DNA of 64,000 nucleotides from Smittia aterrima (Eukaryota; Arthropoda; Insecta; Diptera; Chironomidae). Positions within the stretch are counted from its first letter, which is position 1. Each line of letters starts with the position of its first letter. Shown here in pieces: positions 1 to 12,525 of this stretch. The position numbers were made by a program, and so were the translations under genes. Under the pieces are notes generated by a model. It saw only the letters and a program-made list of their open reading frames with translations, was not told the origin of the DNA and did not search any database. Where the stretch lies: the NCBI GenBank assembly GCA_033063855.1, contig CP093831.1, positions 7,316,001-7,380,000 of the forward strand, given 5' to 3'.

Positions 1-384
1 TTACCTTTTATAATTGTCTCTGCATCCGCTTTCAACTTTTAACTAGGAAAAATTATAATGAAACAAACTTTTTAGCTTCCCGCTTGTCGTAACTTTTCAT
101 TTTACGTGATTTTTTACTTTTTTGCCTCGATTCGTTGCCCACGAAAGTTTAATTTGGCGGAAAAGTTTTATGATAAAACAAAGTCTGAAAGTCTATTGAG
201 TGTCAATATATTTCCTGTCTTCCTTTTATATTTACATCACGAGGAAAATCTGCAAATTTAGGATCATGTTAGAAGGCTTTTTTATCGCATCGTTTTTCAT
301 CACTGAAATTTTAGTTTCGAAAAAATCTCATTTGCTTTTAAAAGCTCTTTTTGACGAACACTTTTAATAAACTTCATCCATCCT

Positions 385-1410
385 GTGCTGTGGTTCATGT
401 AAATCAATTTTCGATGCACTTTATATTAGCTTTTGTAGAAATCATGAAAGAATCACTAGGATTTATTAATGAATATCAAACGACAGCAAACCTTAAAATT
501 GAATTTATTTTCACGCTGCTGTAGTTAGGATGATGATAGCGAAGTAAAAAGCTTTACGTAATATTTCTTTTTTCTCGTTGTGGACAATGTAAACGAATTG
601 CCATTGCACTTTACATTTATTATCTCCAAGATCAGACAACGCCAATTACTAAATATGATTTCCGAGCTGAGCTCCTGTTGAGCAATCATTGATTTCATAA
701 AAATTGCTCTTGACAACATCATTCAGAGTAAGAAATCAAAAAAATCTTTCTTTTATTAAAATACCAGAATTTTTTAATTAGTCTGTTCAATACAACGTCT
801 CTACGTTCCTATCACGGAAAAAATCCAACACGTAAAACGTTGACAGCGATTTTCCAGAAAGCAAAAGGGTTAATATTCAAAAAATGCAGCTCAATTCCGT
901 TTCATTTCATCGCTTTTGGAAATAAACTTCGTCCACGCAGATACGACAGTGTCACCTCTCTTAATAAAATCATCTAATGAAATATTTGAAATACACTTCC
1001 ATTTGATTTGCTTTATTTCATTATCAATTGCCATGAACGAGCCAGGCTCCTTTGATATGGTTTGGCATATGCAATCGTGCTATACCAAATATCAATTTCG
1101 AGTTTAGTTCCAAGTAAGTGTTCATTCATCCTTACATATCCAACTATTGACAACATCAAAGTTCCAAATTAGAAAATGGTTTCCAATTTTCAAATGACTC
1201 GTACATTCAATTTGAATAACATCAATTGCAGGCAATACTCTTTCTCCGTCGTCAAGCGAGCTGCAAAGTCAATTTATCACTTTAAATATCAAACTGAATC
1301 AGACTTCAATTGAATTTATTCTCACTTACGCTGCTATGAGTCTCATCCCTTTTAGCTACATTGTGGTTAATGTAAATCAATTGGCTATGCACTTTAGCTT
1401 TTCAAAAGCT
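385..1410 (+). repeat. Decayed dispersed repeat, three partial copies
   Basis: Three segments at about 385-445, 495-630 and 1309-1410 share a common order of words: a TTGAATTTATT..CAC..GCTGCT block (second and third copies), then a TGTGG..ATGTAAA block, AATT, and a TGCACTTTA block. Copies are diverged and have small indels. No terminal inverted repeats or coding capacity were recognised. It could be an old mobile-element fragment or a duplicated regulatory module. Confidence 0.4.
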
Positions 1411-1538
1411 GCTTTTGTCGAATACATCAAATTTTAAAGATTCTCGTGTTGAAAATAATAAAATCTTCCTTGAACAAATGTCAGTTTCGAGTTGCGCTAC
1501 TCCCGAGTTTTCATTCATTTAACTGCAAGCGAAACTAT

Positions 1539-3312
1539 TGACGTCATCAGTGTGCTAAATTTGAAACTGGGGAGAAGTCGTCTCGCCCCACTTCACGACT
1601 TTAAAGCTAAAAACTGTTTTGATAAAAAAAAGCTTAATGAGGAAACTTTTCGTATCAAATGTCAGTTTGTTCTTCATCTTTCATACATTTTCTTTTTTTT
1701 TATTTGGCAAAAGCTTTCTGAAGCTTTTGGCTAAGGAAAACAAAATTAAAAGGAAGAGAGGGAGCTTACGAATCTAAAAATAGAACTCGGTGTTCAATCA
1801 CCTTCACTGAGGGGAGTTTGACCTATTTTCTTCTCGGATGACGTCAGTGAGAAAGCGATGCTGCAGTTACGCAAAACAACTTTTAAGGCAAATATTAATT
1901 TTAGATTTAAAGTTTCATTGAGGTTGAAACATCCAGACTAAAGCTCAATCATCATCTAATTAACCTGAATCGCGTCTTTTCTAATTTTGCAAGTCAAAAG
2001 CTCTTTGCCTATTTTGTTTTCGTGATAACCTCGTAGATTGGCGTCATCAGAAACCTGATTTGTTGTTGCTACAGGAGAACTTGTTGCAGTAGAGCGTACA
2101 CATTGTATAAATTCAATCTCACACTAGCATACAAGGAATAAAAATTCAAAAATTGGGTCAGTAAGGACTTTTGGCGCTCCCTAAAAAATAAGTGGAGATC
2201 TTTACGTTTGAAGAACTTTATTTAAAGTTAATAAGAAATAAACGTTTCGGGACAAGTTAAATTTTTTTTATATTTATTCAAACTTTTAATTTGAGTTGTA
2301 AAAAGTTATTTTAAAAAGTTCCCGATGAAATAAATTAGGCGGATTCAGGATCAACGTTAGTAAACTCTCACATAAATTTCCAGCTACCCTATAAACTGCC
2401 ACTGACGTCATCGAAATGATTTGAGCCAATGAGAAAATCGGAACAATTTTTCATTCAAAATAATAAAATCATTCAATAAAAAGTAGACTGAGATGTTTGA
2501 GCGTGTTGGTTGGAAACACAAAAGGATTCAACACAGACGGTCGAGCTTGAATGTAGAAACGAGAAGAATTTTCCTTGTTGCCACACAATTTTCACGAACA
2601 CCAACGATTGAGGAATATTTTTCGTTCACAAGCTCCGAGAAATATTCGTTCAAAACATTTCCATTCTCATCCTTAATCAGTTATCAGTTGGATCTCAAGA
2701 CGAGAGGAAGTGCTTTGGAAAAGCTCTGAACAGTGAATTGTAGTGACTAAAAGTTAACTTTGTGAATAAATTGGAAGAAATTTTTTAAGAAAATTGATTC
2801 AAAAAAAAAATTAAAATAAATTTCAAACTTAACAAATTTACAAGAAATGTTAACATCTGTGAAGTTCAGGTAACAGAAACTTTTAAAAGAAAAACTCGTC
2901 TTCAATTTATTCCCCAACGAAGATTCCCATAGCGATAAGCATAAAATATTTTCGAGGTCAAATATGATGCTGATTCCTTTGCTGACGTCATTCGTTGTAT
3001 GTAATTTCTTTTCTGTGTGAACCCCGTCTCGCTCTCACTTCCTTTTCTTGCCTTTGCTGTCTTTTATTGCTGCTTCAAAAAGCACAGAGCTTTTGCTATG
3101 GCAAACATCGCTCTATCTCTTTTTCGAGCTTTCTCTACGTTGTACCCAAGAAAAAGTTTTTACGACAGCAAATCGCTGATGACGACAATCGAAAGATTTC
3201 CACTTTTTCCCTCAACGAATCTCTAAAAATTCTGCTTTCATCTTCAACCCAGTTTTCGTTCGAAAACTTTAAAAGAGAAAATCTAAAAATAGCTTCGCAA
3301 CTCGTGACGTCA
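1539..3312. promoter_or_regulatory. Cluster of five perfect CRE (TGACGTCA) palindromes
   Basis: The full 8-bp cAMP response element TGACGTCA occurs at 1539-1546, 1839-1846, 2403-2410, 2983-2990 and 3305-3312. A half site CGTCA lies at 2042-2046. By chance one copy is expected in about 65 kb, so five in 1.8 kb is a strong excess. Such palindromes are bound by CREB/ATF-type bZIP dimers. That this is an enhancer is inference; the target gene is not visible. Confidence 0.55.
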
Positions 3313-5610
3313 TGAATCATCCCTTTTCGTCGTTCCCCATTCCACTTCCACTTCAAAGCTTCGTTTTGTTTCACACAAAGCTCAATTTTGTGTCCTCTGT
3401 AAGCTCACTCAACTTTTAATATTTTTTCTGTATGTCAGATGATTATTAGTTAACAGAAAAGCTTTCAAGCATCCTTGGAAACTCTTCTCGTTGTGAAAAT
3501 AGGGGAGAAATACTATTGAATCGTTCAAAAAAAGCACGCAATCGTAGAGCAGAAAGTCTAAAAATAGAATTTTCGTACGATCTGAGCGAGATGGCGAGAA
3601 GCAAAACTTTTTCGCTTTCCCTCCATCTCCCTTCATTTGCTAAAAATAAATTCCTTTTCGTTATGCTCGCTCTGATATAATTGTCCTGTCGATTTTTTTA
3701 TTGTTTGTAAAGCTGTGAAAACTCAAGAAAAAAAAAGTTCGAAACTTTTGATGTTTATTATTTTTTTAGAAATCAATGCTTTTAAACATTTTGAGGCCAA
3801 CCTATGGCTCTTGCTTGACGGTTGAAATGTGAGCTGTCAACGAACAAAAAGATCCTTGAGAAATAGCTTGACAATTCTCGACGAGGTTCGAGAATAAGAA
3901 GAAAGATCGTAAAATATTAATTTAATGAGGATTTGATTTTAATATTTGGAGTTGAGAACGATTTGGTTTTTTTTTTTGCGACCTTGACCATTCAGGAAAA
4001 GTCCATGACTTCGCTATTTATAGAAAGCTTTTCAGAGAGAGAATGAAAGGAAGTTATTTTAAGCTAATCTGGTTTGGCTGTTATATCACGAGCAGATTAT
4101 CTATGAAAAACAAATCGATATTTAAGGTTTGAGATAATTGCAAGACTTTTTAAAGGGAATCTCTTAATTTTTCTATAAGTTTAAGTTAATGAAGTCAATG
4201 ACTTCATGACACGATATTATTTTACTTGGAATGCATTCCTGAAGAAGCACTTGCTGGAACCTAACGGTTTGAAACATGAATCGTCTAATCAGAAGATTTT
4301 CGTCATAAGTTTTCCGCTTTTTTTTACTGCGATGATATTTCAAATTGTGATAGAGTATGTTACTCGAGTTTATGCAAGTAGAAAGCCACGAAGCCATTTA
4401 AGTTTCATTACGTTGTCTGCAGAAAGGAATCGATGTTCCTCCTAATAAAGGAATTAAGGTGAAAGTAAGGTTTACTATTTCATGAACAGAGCTGCAGTTT
4501 GAATTTAATGATCTGTAAGACAGGAAACCGATATCCTAGATTGTTCTATCATTTATAAAGAATCATTAAAAGTTTGATCATTCATTCATCGAAGGTGATC
4601 GCATTCACCTGATTCCTATCTGTCGTTTCTATTGACATTCGATATACGAAAGGGACTAATGTGATAAAACGAAGCGTGGGACGAGTGGCACTTTTAAATA
4701 TTCAATTTTCCGATATGAGCCTATTAGTGAGAGGGAATTGTTCTTGTTATTTATTCAAAGCGAAACTTATAATTCCCTCCTAACAGTCAAAGGAAACCAT
4801 TTAATTGCTATAAAAGGAAGAAAGTTTTTGTGAAACTCTTCAGTTACGTGTCGGGCGTTTCCTCGGTTAAGAACTACTTTTGTAACAATCGCTAAGGAAT
4901 ACATTTCAAATAATCGAAGATCAATTATTCAATAAATGAGAGGTCAGTCGCGTTACCTGTGTCGTTGAAATTATAAGTTTCGAGAGTGCAACATCTGGAA
5001 GTATCTCATCGTTAAATATTCCATTAATCAAACTTTTATGCTGATGTGAAGGTAAAAATATCGAATCGGGATTGCCGGAGTTGTCGTATGCCTGGAAACC
5101 GAATATTCATTAAAATTATAAATAAAACTAATGAAATCTCTGTTCGTGAAACCTAATTCCTCCCCAGTGATCAATTTTACTTCTTTCCTTTATCATTTGG
5201 AAACAGCCCTCACAATCCGCCTTTCTTACATCATTCGGAAGCCAACGAAGTGATTTAATAAATTACGACTATTGGATTTTTCGAACTACAAATCAATAAA
5301 TTAAACGTTTGGACGTCGTGGGCGAAAAAAAAGTTTAAAGTGAGATGGGGGACGAAATGATTGCAGCAGTCACGCCATTGAATCGACAACAGCTGCTTCA
5401 CATCACAAGATTAGCTTATAAAAAATATCTTGTGCGTGTTGACAGCGGCTGAAAGAGATTCAACATAACATCAAACTGCCTGTATCGTCATTGCACAATT
5501 TACTTTGTTCTTGATCAAAAAAACATATCAAATATAATTTTTGTTCCATTTCAAACTTAAACTTAGGTTTTGTATCAGATTTCGAATCTCTCTACACTAT
5601 GATTGATCAG

Positions 5611-7366
5611 TCATTTATCTGAGTAGTTCTCGACGAAAATCTTCCGGTAGATTCCGAGTGAGTTTATTTTATAAGTTGCAATTAGTTCCTTCTTGAGTTC
5701 TACGTAGTTGTTGAGAATATCGAGTGCGAAATCCTGCATTACGATCTGAACATCACTGAGAAAATCGCAGAAGAGGATTGGCTCGTCATTCTCTTTGAAT
5801 CGTGTCGAGCAGATCTGACTTCGTTGAATTAAGTGATTCTTGTGTTCATCGAAGTTATCGTTAAAGTATCGAGTTTTCAGTGGAACCTTTAAAGACACTT
5901 CATGAGAACGAAAAAAAAAATATAAAAAACTTTAATAACTCACTTGTTCTCGTTCTAACTTTTCGTGAAAAGCCTCGAACTCTTTTTTCAAAGCTCCATA
6001 TCTCTCTAGTCCCGGAAGAATTTCATCTAATGAACTGTAAAAAAAATCTTGAATAAAAACATTTTTTAAAAGAAAAATGATAAAGTTACTTCTCCATCGT
6101 AATTAAAGTTATTTTCAGATCTCGAAAGCAGTTAATGCTTTTCTTGATGAAATCAACTTTCGCAGAATAGGCGTTGTCAAGTTTCTCGACACGATGAAAA
6201 CACTCAAGAGATTTATTGAATTGAGATAGCATCAAATAACCGTTGCCGAGACTCCAAAGATTCTCCGGAACGCTGTTTGCATGATCAACGGCTGCTTTCA
6301 TCACGATTACAGAGTCGTTAATATAATTCGATCGCTGTAGAATCGTCCCAAGGCTCAAGAGAGGTATGTCTAAGAAAAGACGAATCAAATGTGTAAATTG
6401 ATACGTTGGGTCAAATATGTGGAGCTAAATTACCTTTGTATTTACGAGGTGCTAAATGAATAGCTCGACGTGCGCATTCTAAAAATGTAATCGATCAGTT
6501 TGAGGTAAATAAACTTATGAAACCATGCCGAAACTTACCAATCGCCTCCTTTGCGTTTCCCTTGAATCGCCAGTAAAACGAGCTCAGCAAGTAAAGCTTC
6601 CAAGAGTTGGGATTGCTTTTAAGGGACGTGTAAAGGATGTAAGGAAAGTTGGAAGTCGATACGCCTATTGAAATAGAAGGGTAAGAAGAAAATTTATGGC
6701 TCATAAATATGAAGTTACCTAATTCCTTAGAGCCGAAGCTGTCCTCTGGCTCCATTTTCAGCTTTTGTCTTTTCTTCATTGATTCTAAGTGCTCAAATAA
6801 CCCAAAAGAAAAGTCGAGCGGAGAAAAATCAGAACAGCGAGGTAGTGGAGTTCTTGTAGAAGTTTCCACGCTTCCTTTATAATTAATTCTATGGAAGTAA
6901 CTCTTTGACAGTTGATTGTATAAATCTGATTCGTCAATAAAGAATTCGGGTATGCACGAGATCTTATTCGGAAGGTCGTTTGAAAACAGGTCCAGTCTAT
7001 TCATTTTTTGCGTGAGATTGCTTTTGATCAAGACTAACTCCTTCATTAAGTCGTCAAGCTTTTTCTAAAAGTCAACAAATCAACAAATGTTTAAGTGATG
7101 CTCATGAGTGATTTTCAGAATTTCTCACCTTGTAAACGCTTTGATTTAAAAACGCAACCAGATCATTTGAGTTTTTCATGTAATACGGCGATGTAAGCTG
7201 GAAAAAAGTTATTATTTGATAACACGAAGGTTTCTTTTAAGATCACAAGACTCACTAGAGGTATAATTAATTCATTGTTGTGAATCCAATGTGTGACAGA
7301 TTCTGATTGATTTGGCAACCCACAAATAAGCAGAATAAGCCACGATAAGCTCGATACATTTATCAT
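5611..7366 (-). CDS. TTC17-like protein, short form with signal peptide
   Basis: Eight exons read on the minus strand (7366-7256, 7197-7129, 7064-6719, 6664-6539, 6478-6434, 6369-6090, 6034-5944, 5886-5611) join in frame to 447 residues. The start ATG is followed by a hydrophobic signal sequence (LSWLILLICG), then THWIHNN, which resembles the THW motif at the start of mature TTC17. SWKLYLLSSFYWR and the ECARRAIHLAP segment match the first TPR of TTC17; GNGYLMLSQFNKSLECF matches the next TPR. The remainder resembles the coiled region up to a weak C-terminal QIC block. Vertebrate TTC17, a TPR protein linked to actin and ciliogenesis, is about 1,140 residues, so this copy ends after roughly the first 40 percent and lacks the C-terminal TPRs. 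It is either a truncated paralogue or a short family member. Family assignment is from conserved blocks; function here is unknown. Confidence 0.75.
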
Positions 7367-7957
7367 CTTTCCTAAAAAGAGACAAAATATTATTTGAAAA
7401 TTACAATTTTTCTCTGAAACTATTTTACCTTCTTTTTAAATTGTCTTCTTATGATGAATATTTATAGATTCTTTTTGCGGTCTAGCGCAATGATGCTATC
7501 ATTGTTCTCAAGATGACGGTATCAAAAGACCAGAATCGTCGTGAAAAAAATATATTTTAAAACAAAAATATCTGAAGTTGTGTTCAGCGGAGAATGTAGA
7601 AAAAAAGTGTGCGAATTCAAGTTCTGAAAATTCGTTAAAAAATTTAGAAGACATTTTTAAGTTAATTTCTTTATTCAACAAAAATAAAATAAGATTTGTG
7701 TGATTCAATCTGACAACGTTCTGGTTTATGGCTTATTTGGTATCTTTCCTTTTCGACAATAAACGGAGGTGAAACTTCAACGAACGACAACATTCTGGAA
7801 GATTAACCAAATCGTTTTTAAGCTTATAAACTCTCCGAATTATTATTGAATTTTGAATACCTTTCGATTCGGACTAATCCTAAAGAGAAATATTGCTCTA
7901 ACCATTGACATGTGGCAAAGTGAAAATTCAAGATATGGTTGCCCACTCTATTTCGCT
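7367..7957. other. Intergenic, upstream of the TTC17-like gene
   Basis: AT-rich sequence holding the promoter side of the minus-strand TTC17-like gene. Short ORFs on the minus strand look like chance. No RNA gene or repeat was seen. Confidence 0.5.
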
Positions 7958-8159
7958 TTAACCTTGGCGAACGAGCAAGTTGGAGAAACGGAAAATCCTC
8001 ATCCATGCGAATGCATTCAAATCAAATCGAAGACGAGGCGCTTCGGTATCGGCAGCTTCTTGTGGATGATCAGAAGACTCCGAAGTTGAACGCTTTTTCT
8101 CCGGTGTCTTCTTCTCGGCAGATTTCATCGATGGCGACGTCATTTCTCTAGATTCTGAA
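7958..8159 (-). CDS. Candidate small charged protein (61 aa)
   Basis: On the minus strand a good acceptor (pyrimidine tract ending TTTTCAG, just above 8159) precedes an ATG at 8143. It opens a 61-codon frame ending at 7958. The first half is Lys/Glu/Ser-rich (SAEKKTPEKKRSTSESSD), the second half is hydrophobic and basic. If real, the upstream exon would be untranslated. I do not recognise the protein, and the opposite strand is also open here, so this may be chance. Confidence 0.25.
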
Positions 8160-8510
8160 AATGCAGAGAAAGAGAAAATGTAAACACAAAATCATCTTGG
8201 GTAAGGTCGTGAATTTCTCATCACTTCCAACGCGCACGCTCTATAAGAACCTTTCCGTTATCACTTGAAACTGATTGCGTCTTAGAAATCATGAGAATAC
8301 GCAACGAATTGTTATTGCGTTAGAAACGATATTCCTCGTAAATTTATTGCTTGATTGAAATTTCAACATTAAACGCGCAATAAATGCCTTCAGGAATGAA
8401 TCAGTATTAATTGTTATTTAAATGAATGTGAAATTCATTCAATCGTAGGCAGCAGCTTCTCTTCTTCTACGCAACGGAATCACTTAAATTATGTTTTATG
8501 ACTCGACAAC

Positions 8511-8924
8511 ATGCAAAGGGAACTTTCAACTCGCCGTTTATTTGCTTGTGGTAATCGTGTAGCTGTCATGTTCGTGATATTGCCTATTTTACTCATTCGC
8601 ATTTGGAAAAGTCGTGGCGAGAATGTTTACGGTGAGCTTTAATTTAATTAAGAAACAGATAGAAAACTTTTATAGATTTTTCCAACTCCCACCGGAACTG
8701 TAGCGATCGCTTGAAAGGCAATTCCACTTTAATTAGACTCGAGAAAATAAAAACTTTTCAACTCTAAAGCCCGGAATTATTCAATTACTTGAACCTCCTG
8801 CCGTAGCATACTCGGTAATTTGAAACTGCCAGTTTCTCTTTCTTCTAAAGATCAAATGCAACCGTTTGAAAGATTGTTGGCAATGCCAGTCAATTTTATG
8901 GCTTCGCTGCGACATTCACAGTGA
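8511..8924 (+). CDS. Candidate two-exon small membrane protein (64 aa)
   Basis: An ATG at 8511 opens 40 codons up to a good donor (TACG followed by GTGAGC). A pyrimidine-rich acceptor (CTTTCTTCTAAAG) ends at 8850 and the phase matches for another 24 codons to a TGA at 8922-8924. Exons would be 8511-8631 and 8851-8924. The product is basic at the N-terminus (RRLFACGNR), has one membrane segment (VAVMFVILPILLI), then a basic stretch, as in a small type II or tail-in membrane protein. No homologue recognised. The call rests on splice signals and frame only. Confidence 0.25.
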
Positions 8925-10855
8925 CTTCTTTCATCGACTCTTGTCATATTTAAATGAAGTGGCGTGTCAATCCCTAACTCCATCAATATTCATGATTAAC
9001 AACATTCTTCTCTCAACCCGACGACTACCGTGCTGACCTAAATCGATCACTCGACCTGGTGCGTAGAGATGTTTCTCATTTCAACGAGTCTGTGTTGTTG
9101 GTTTTTCTACTCCACATTGCAAAGGTGTCTAATATCAGCGCTTTCGCTTCACAAACCTTCTCACTGCCTTTGCGACACTTGTTTTGTGCTTTATCGACAA
9201 TTGTTTCGCGGCCTTAATAGGCGGTATCGTAAATTGGGTCAAGTTGACGACAAAATGCTTTTTTTTATTAGAGAAGAAAAAGCGTTTTGATTGTAGCCAA
9301 TGTCGAATGCAAATTTCTGTAATCTTCAAGCTCTTGTGTAACGAATGAACGCTTCTCAAAATTAATGTCCCATCTCTTTCAATAAACACAACAAAACTGT
9401 TATGCTTTGTTTGAATAAAATATTAAGAAAATGATTGATTTGTATGTCCTCGTAGTTATCAGATTCAGCTCTTACAAAATTAAATTTAATTTCACAAAAC
9501 CTTTGGCGGTTCATTCGCGCTGGTGAAAAATATTGACATACACATTTCCCTTCGTAAGTGTTTGCTGACTAATTATCGCTATGAGAAGCATTTCTTGTCC
9601 GTTACTTTGAAAGAAAAAGAGTCGTCAAGGAAGTTACCGTTCAATTATTTCAGAAATTTGATCTGTTTGCCGTTTCTCAAGTTACCGCGAACAGAAACTG
9701 AAAGTTTGTTCCTATGCTGCTCTCGAACGGAAAGAAGAAAAATTATTATTTTTGGAGAAAATTGTGCTATTAAAGCAAGGCGAGCGAGGGCAATCGATTT
9801 ATTTTTTCCATGCATTTAATGTTTCGAGCTAGCTAAGCGTTTGCCATGCCACCGTTGTTACGTTATCTTATCAATAATTAATGCTACGCGCCTCTATGCC
9901 CTCGTAAACAACGCAATGCTCTTTCGCTTGCTGCAGATATCGCGAGGCAAACTTACTAAACTATCAATAAAAATATGGAGAGTCGCGTCTGGTTTTCGTT
10001 AAAACGCTCGTTGCAGATGTAAACGAGGTGAGTGTAGTTTTATAGCATCGGGCCGAATGAATTCAATTTAGAAGCGCATGCTGGCTGAATCATCATCCTT
10101 CTCTTCCTCCCCCAAATGTCTCTCCCCAAACGAGACAATTTTCTCGTTTTCCAACTTCTGTGAATCTTTTTTCTCGTGATTATGTAACATTCGACCTCGG
10201 AATAACTTTTCCATGGATTTATGGTTTATTAATTAATTTATGGAGGCAACACAATTTCACAGATCAGAAATACTTAGAGCTCAAAGCTGAGTTTTTAAGA
10301 GGAAACTAAACTTACGAGATTACGAATATTCCTTCAATTATTTTGATAAGCACAACTGATTTTTGGCGGAATAGATTTCCTAATTGACAACCTTTTTAAG
10401 CCGCTTTAAATTAGATTAATTTAGTTTTTAAAGCAGCACAGCGAGAACGAATAATATTGACGGTTTGCCGACTAAGACTTGAATGAATGAAAATTTTCAT
10501 CACACAAGAAAAAGTGAGAGCGGATGGAACGTTGGAAAGCTTAAACTTAGAGCTGAAAGCTTTTTTAATTAGGGGATCAGTTGAATTAATTAGGACATTT
10601 CTGCTAATCTAAATATCAAATTGCATGATATGATATCACGAAAGTTTAATTTTTTAAAAAGATTTTTAATCCGATTTGTGTTTTAAATATTTTAACGACG
10701 TTTATATTTTTAAAATTCGAGAAAAATATTTTCATTCACTGAACGTTAAGTAAGAATTTAATTTCTGAAAATTTTCATGCGAAAAGATTAATTTAAGTCG
10801 CATTAGGGACAATTTAATAACTCAAACTGATACTAAATTCGAGTATCACAATCAA
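8925..10855. other. Intergenic region upstream of insomniac
   Basis: About 1.9 kb of AT-rich DNA with several short ORFs on both strands that show no family resemblance. It probably contains the promoter and any untranslated leader of the insomniac gene. Nothing else was recognised. Confidence 0.5.
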
Positions 10856-11697
10856 ATGGAGACGGAAGAATCAAAACCATCACCAACAAGGAAATGGGTA
10901 AACAATTAAACTTAATTTTTACTTCTTGTTCAATTAGTAATTTTTTGTTAATTAGGTGAAGCTAAACGTTGGCGGAAATGTATTCATGACTAGCAGGGAT
11001 ACTCTAATGCGTGATTCTAACTCAATGCTAGCCAGATTGGTCAGCGACGATTCGGATTTAATTTCTGATAAAGTAAGTGCAATTCGATTGAAATTAAATT
11101 ATTTCTGTAATAATATTGTCTATTCATCTTTAAGGACGAAACTGGAGCTTATTTGATCGATAGAGATCCGAAATATTTCTCGCCCGTCTTGAATTATCTT
11201 CGTCATGGAAAGTTGATCCTCGATTCAGGTCTCGCAGCGGAAGGCGTGCTAGAAGAAGCAGTAAGAGATATTTCATCCTGAATTTCATACAATTTCTTAA
11301 TATTATTGCGTTTCAGGAGTTTTACAATCTAACCCCATTGATCTCATTAGTCAAAGAGCACATACAGAGACGAGACCAGCAGACCGCCGTCGTAGATAAT
11401 AAACAAAGGGTTTATCGAGTTCTGCAATGCCAAGAGAATGAACTCACACATGTAATTACTTTATTTGTTTACTTCGACCTAGTTCTGAGTTTTCATTGCT
11501 TTTAGATGGTTTCGCAAATGAGCGACGGCTGGCGTTTCGAGCAACTCATAAACATTGGAACGTCTTATCATCCGTACGGCAGTGAAGAGAACGCCGAGTT
11601 TCTCTTTGTCGTATCTAAAGAGTGTTTGAGCAATCCACGCGAGCAGGAATCAACTGATCGCGCTAAAGTTCTTCAACAGAAAGGGAGTAGAATTTAA
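10856..11697 (+). CDS. inc: Insomniac, BTB/KCTD adaptor for Cullin-3
   Basis: Five exons (10856-10897, 10956-11072, 11135-11260, 11317-11451, 11506-11697) join in frame to 203 residues. Residues about 15-115 form the KCTD-type BTB/T1 domain, starting KLNVGG and containing DETGAYLIDRDPKYFSPVLN and YLRHGKLILD. The C-terminal part contains KQRVYRVLQCQENELTHM and SDGWRFEQLINIG and ends DRAKVLQQKGSRI, which is diagnostic of the KCTD2/5/17 group. The Drosophila member, insomniac, is a substrate adaptor for Cul3 ubiquitin ligases and is needed for normal sleep. Length fits the family (about 210). The start is the first ATG in a short first exon rich in Glu and Ser. Candidate polyadenylation signal AATAAA lies near 12196. 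The 3' end converges with the acyl-CoA-binding protein gene. Confidence 0.93.
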
Positions 11698-12525
11698 GTT
11701 GGAAATTAATGATCGCGCAATTTCTTTTAAGAAAAATGACATTAATTAAGATTCGAGATAAGTTTGTTTCAAACGTTTGGTAAACCGCGAAATTTTAAGC
11801 ACAAAAATCTACTCAAACATACTCGATTTCCTTAAGTTTTTCAAAGATTCTATTAAAATCCTTTTGATGTGCATTTAAAATCACTCTAAAGACTTAAAAT
11901 CCCTTTCCTTCTCAACTCCTTCGTAAGAGAGTTTGTCAAAGGAAACGACTATCGAGAGTTCAACACGAGTACTATTACGTAACTAGCTCTGCCGTGTAAC
12001 ATTCTTTTCAACGCACAGAACAAGAAATAATGTTCGTTTTCGCTACCAAACAAGCATTAAGTAATGTATCTGTATATGCGCTAAGACAATATTTCAACGA
12101 CGACAAAGTTCATTTTAAACTGTTCAAACAATCGATGTCTGTATTCTTCACTTGCTAAGTCATGACTGCTATAGTGAATTATAATTTTATTCATAATAAA
12201 AAAATTTAATTTCAAATAAAAAATTCTTCTATCGTACGAGTAATCGCATCTTCAGTGAATACTCGTTCATAACGGAAATCGAACGGACAGAGAGAATCAT
12301 TCTGAAAGATAAAAAAATTCAAGGTAATCAGCATGGAATAACAAGAACCGCTTTTACTAGATGTAAAAAAAGATTTACTGTTTATTATTTGTGCAAATGC
12401 TACGTGTTTTTAATCCAGACGTGCTTGACCTTGGAAATGAGCCTTCATTAAGAATCTTTGAGAGTTTATAGAAAAGAACTCAAACAATTTAAACAATAAT
12501 ATCGATTAGGATAACGAAAAGGAAC
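11698..12525. other. Convergent 3' region of insomniac and Acbp
   Basis: Contains the presumed 3' UTRs of the two converging genes: an AATAAA on the plus strand near 12196 and its reverse complement TTTATT near 12381 for the minus-strand gene. No additional gene was seen. Confidence 0.6.

Larger units (their letters stand above)
1..5610. other. 5.6 kb without a recognisable gene
   Basis: No open frame here resembles a known protein, and the ORFs present are short, overlap on both strands and lack good splice partners. The stretch contains five perfect CRE palindromes between 1539 and 3312 and a decayed repeated segment in the first 1.4 kb, both listed separately. A MEF2-like CTATTTATAG lies at 4014-4023. 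A TCAAGGTC nuclear-receptor-type site (minus strand) lies at 3980-3987. It may be distal regulatory DNA or part of a large intron of a gene lying to the left. Confidence 0.6.

Noticed and set aside
3135..3374. Overlapping ORFs on both strands near 3.0-3.4 kb
   Set aside because: Three frames are open at once, none with a conserved motif; this is chance openness in this region.
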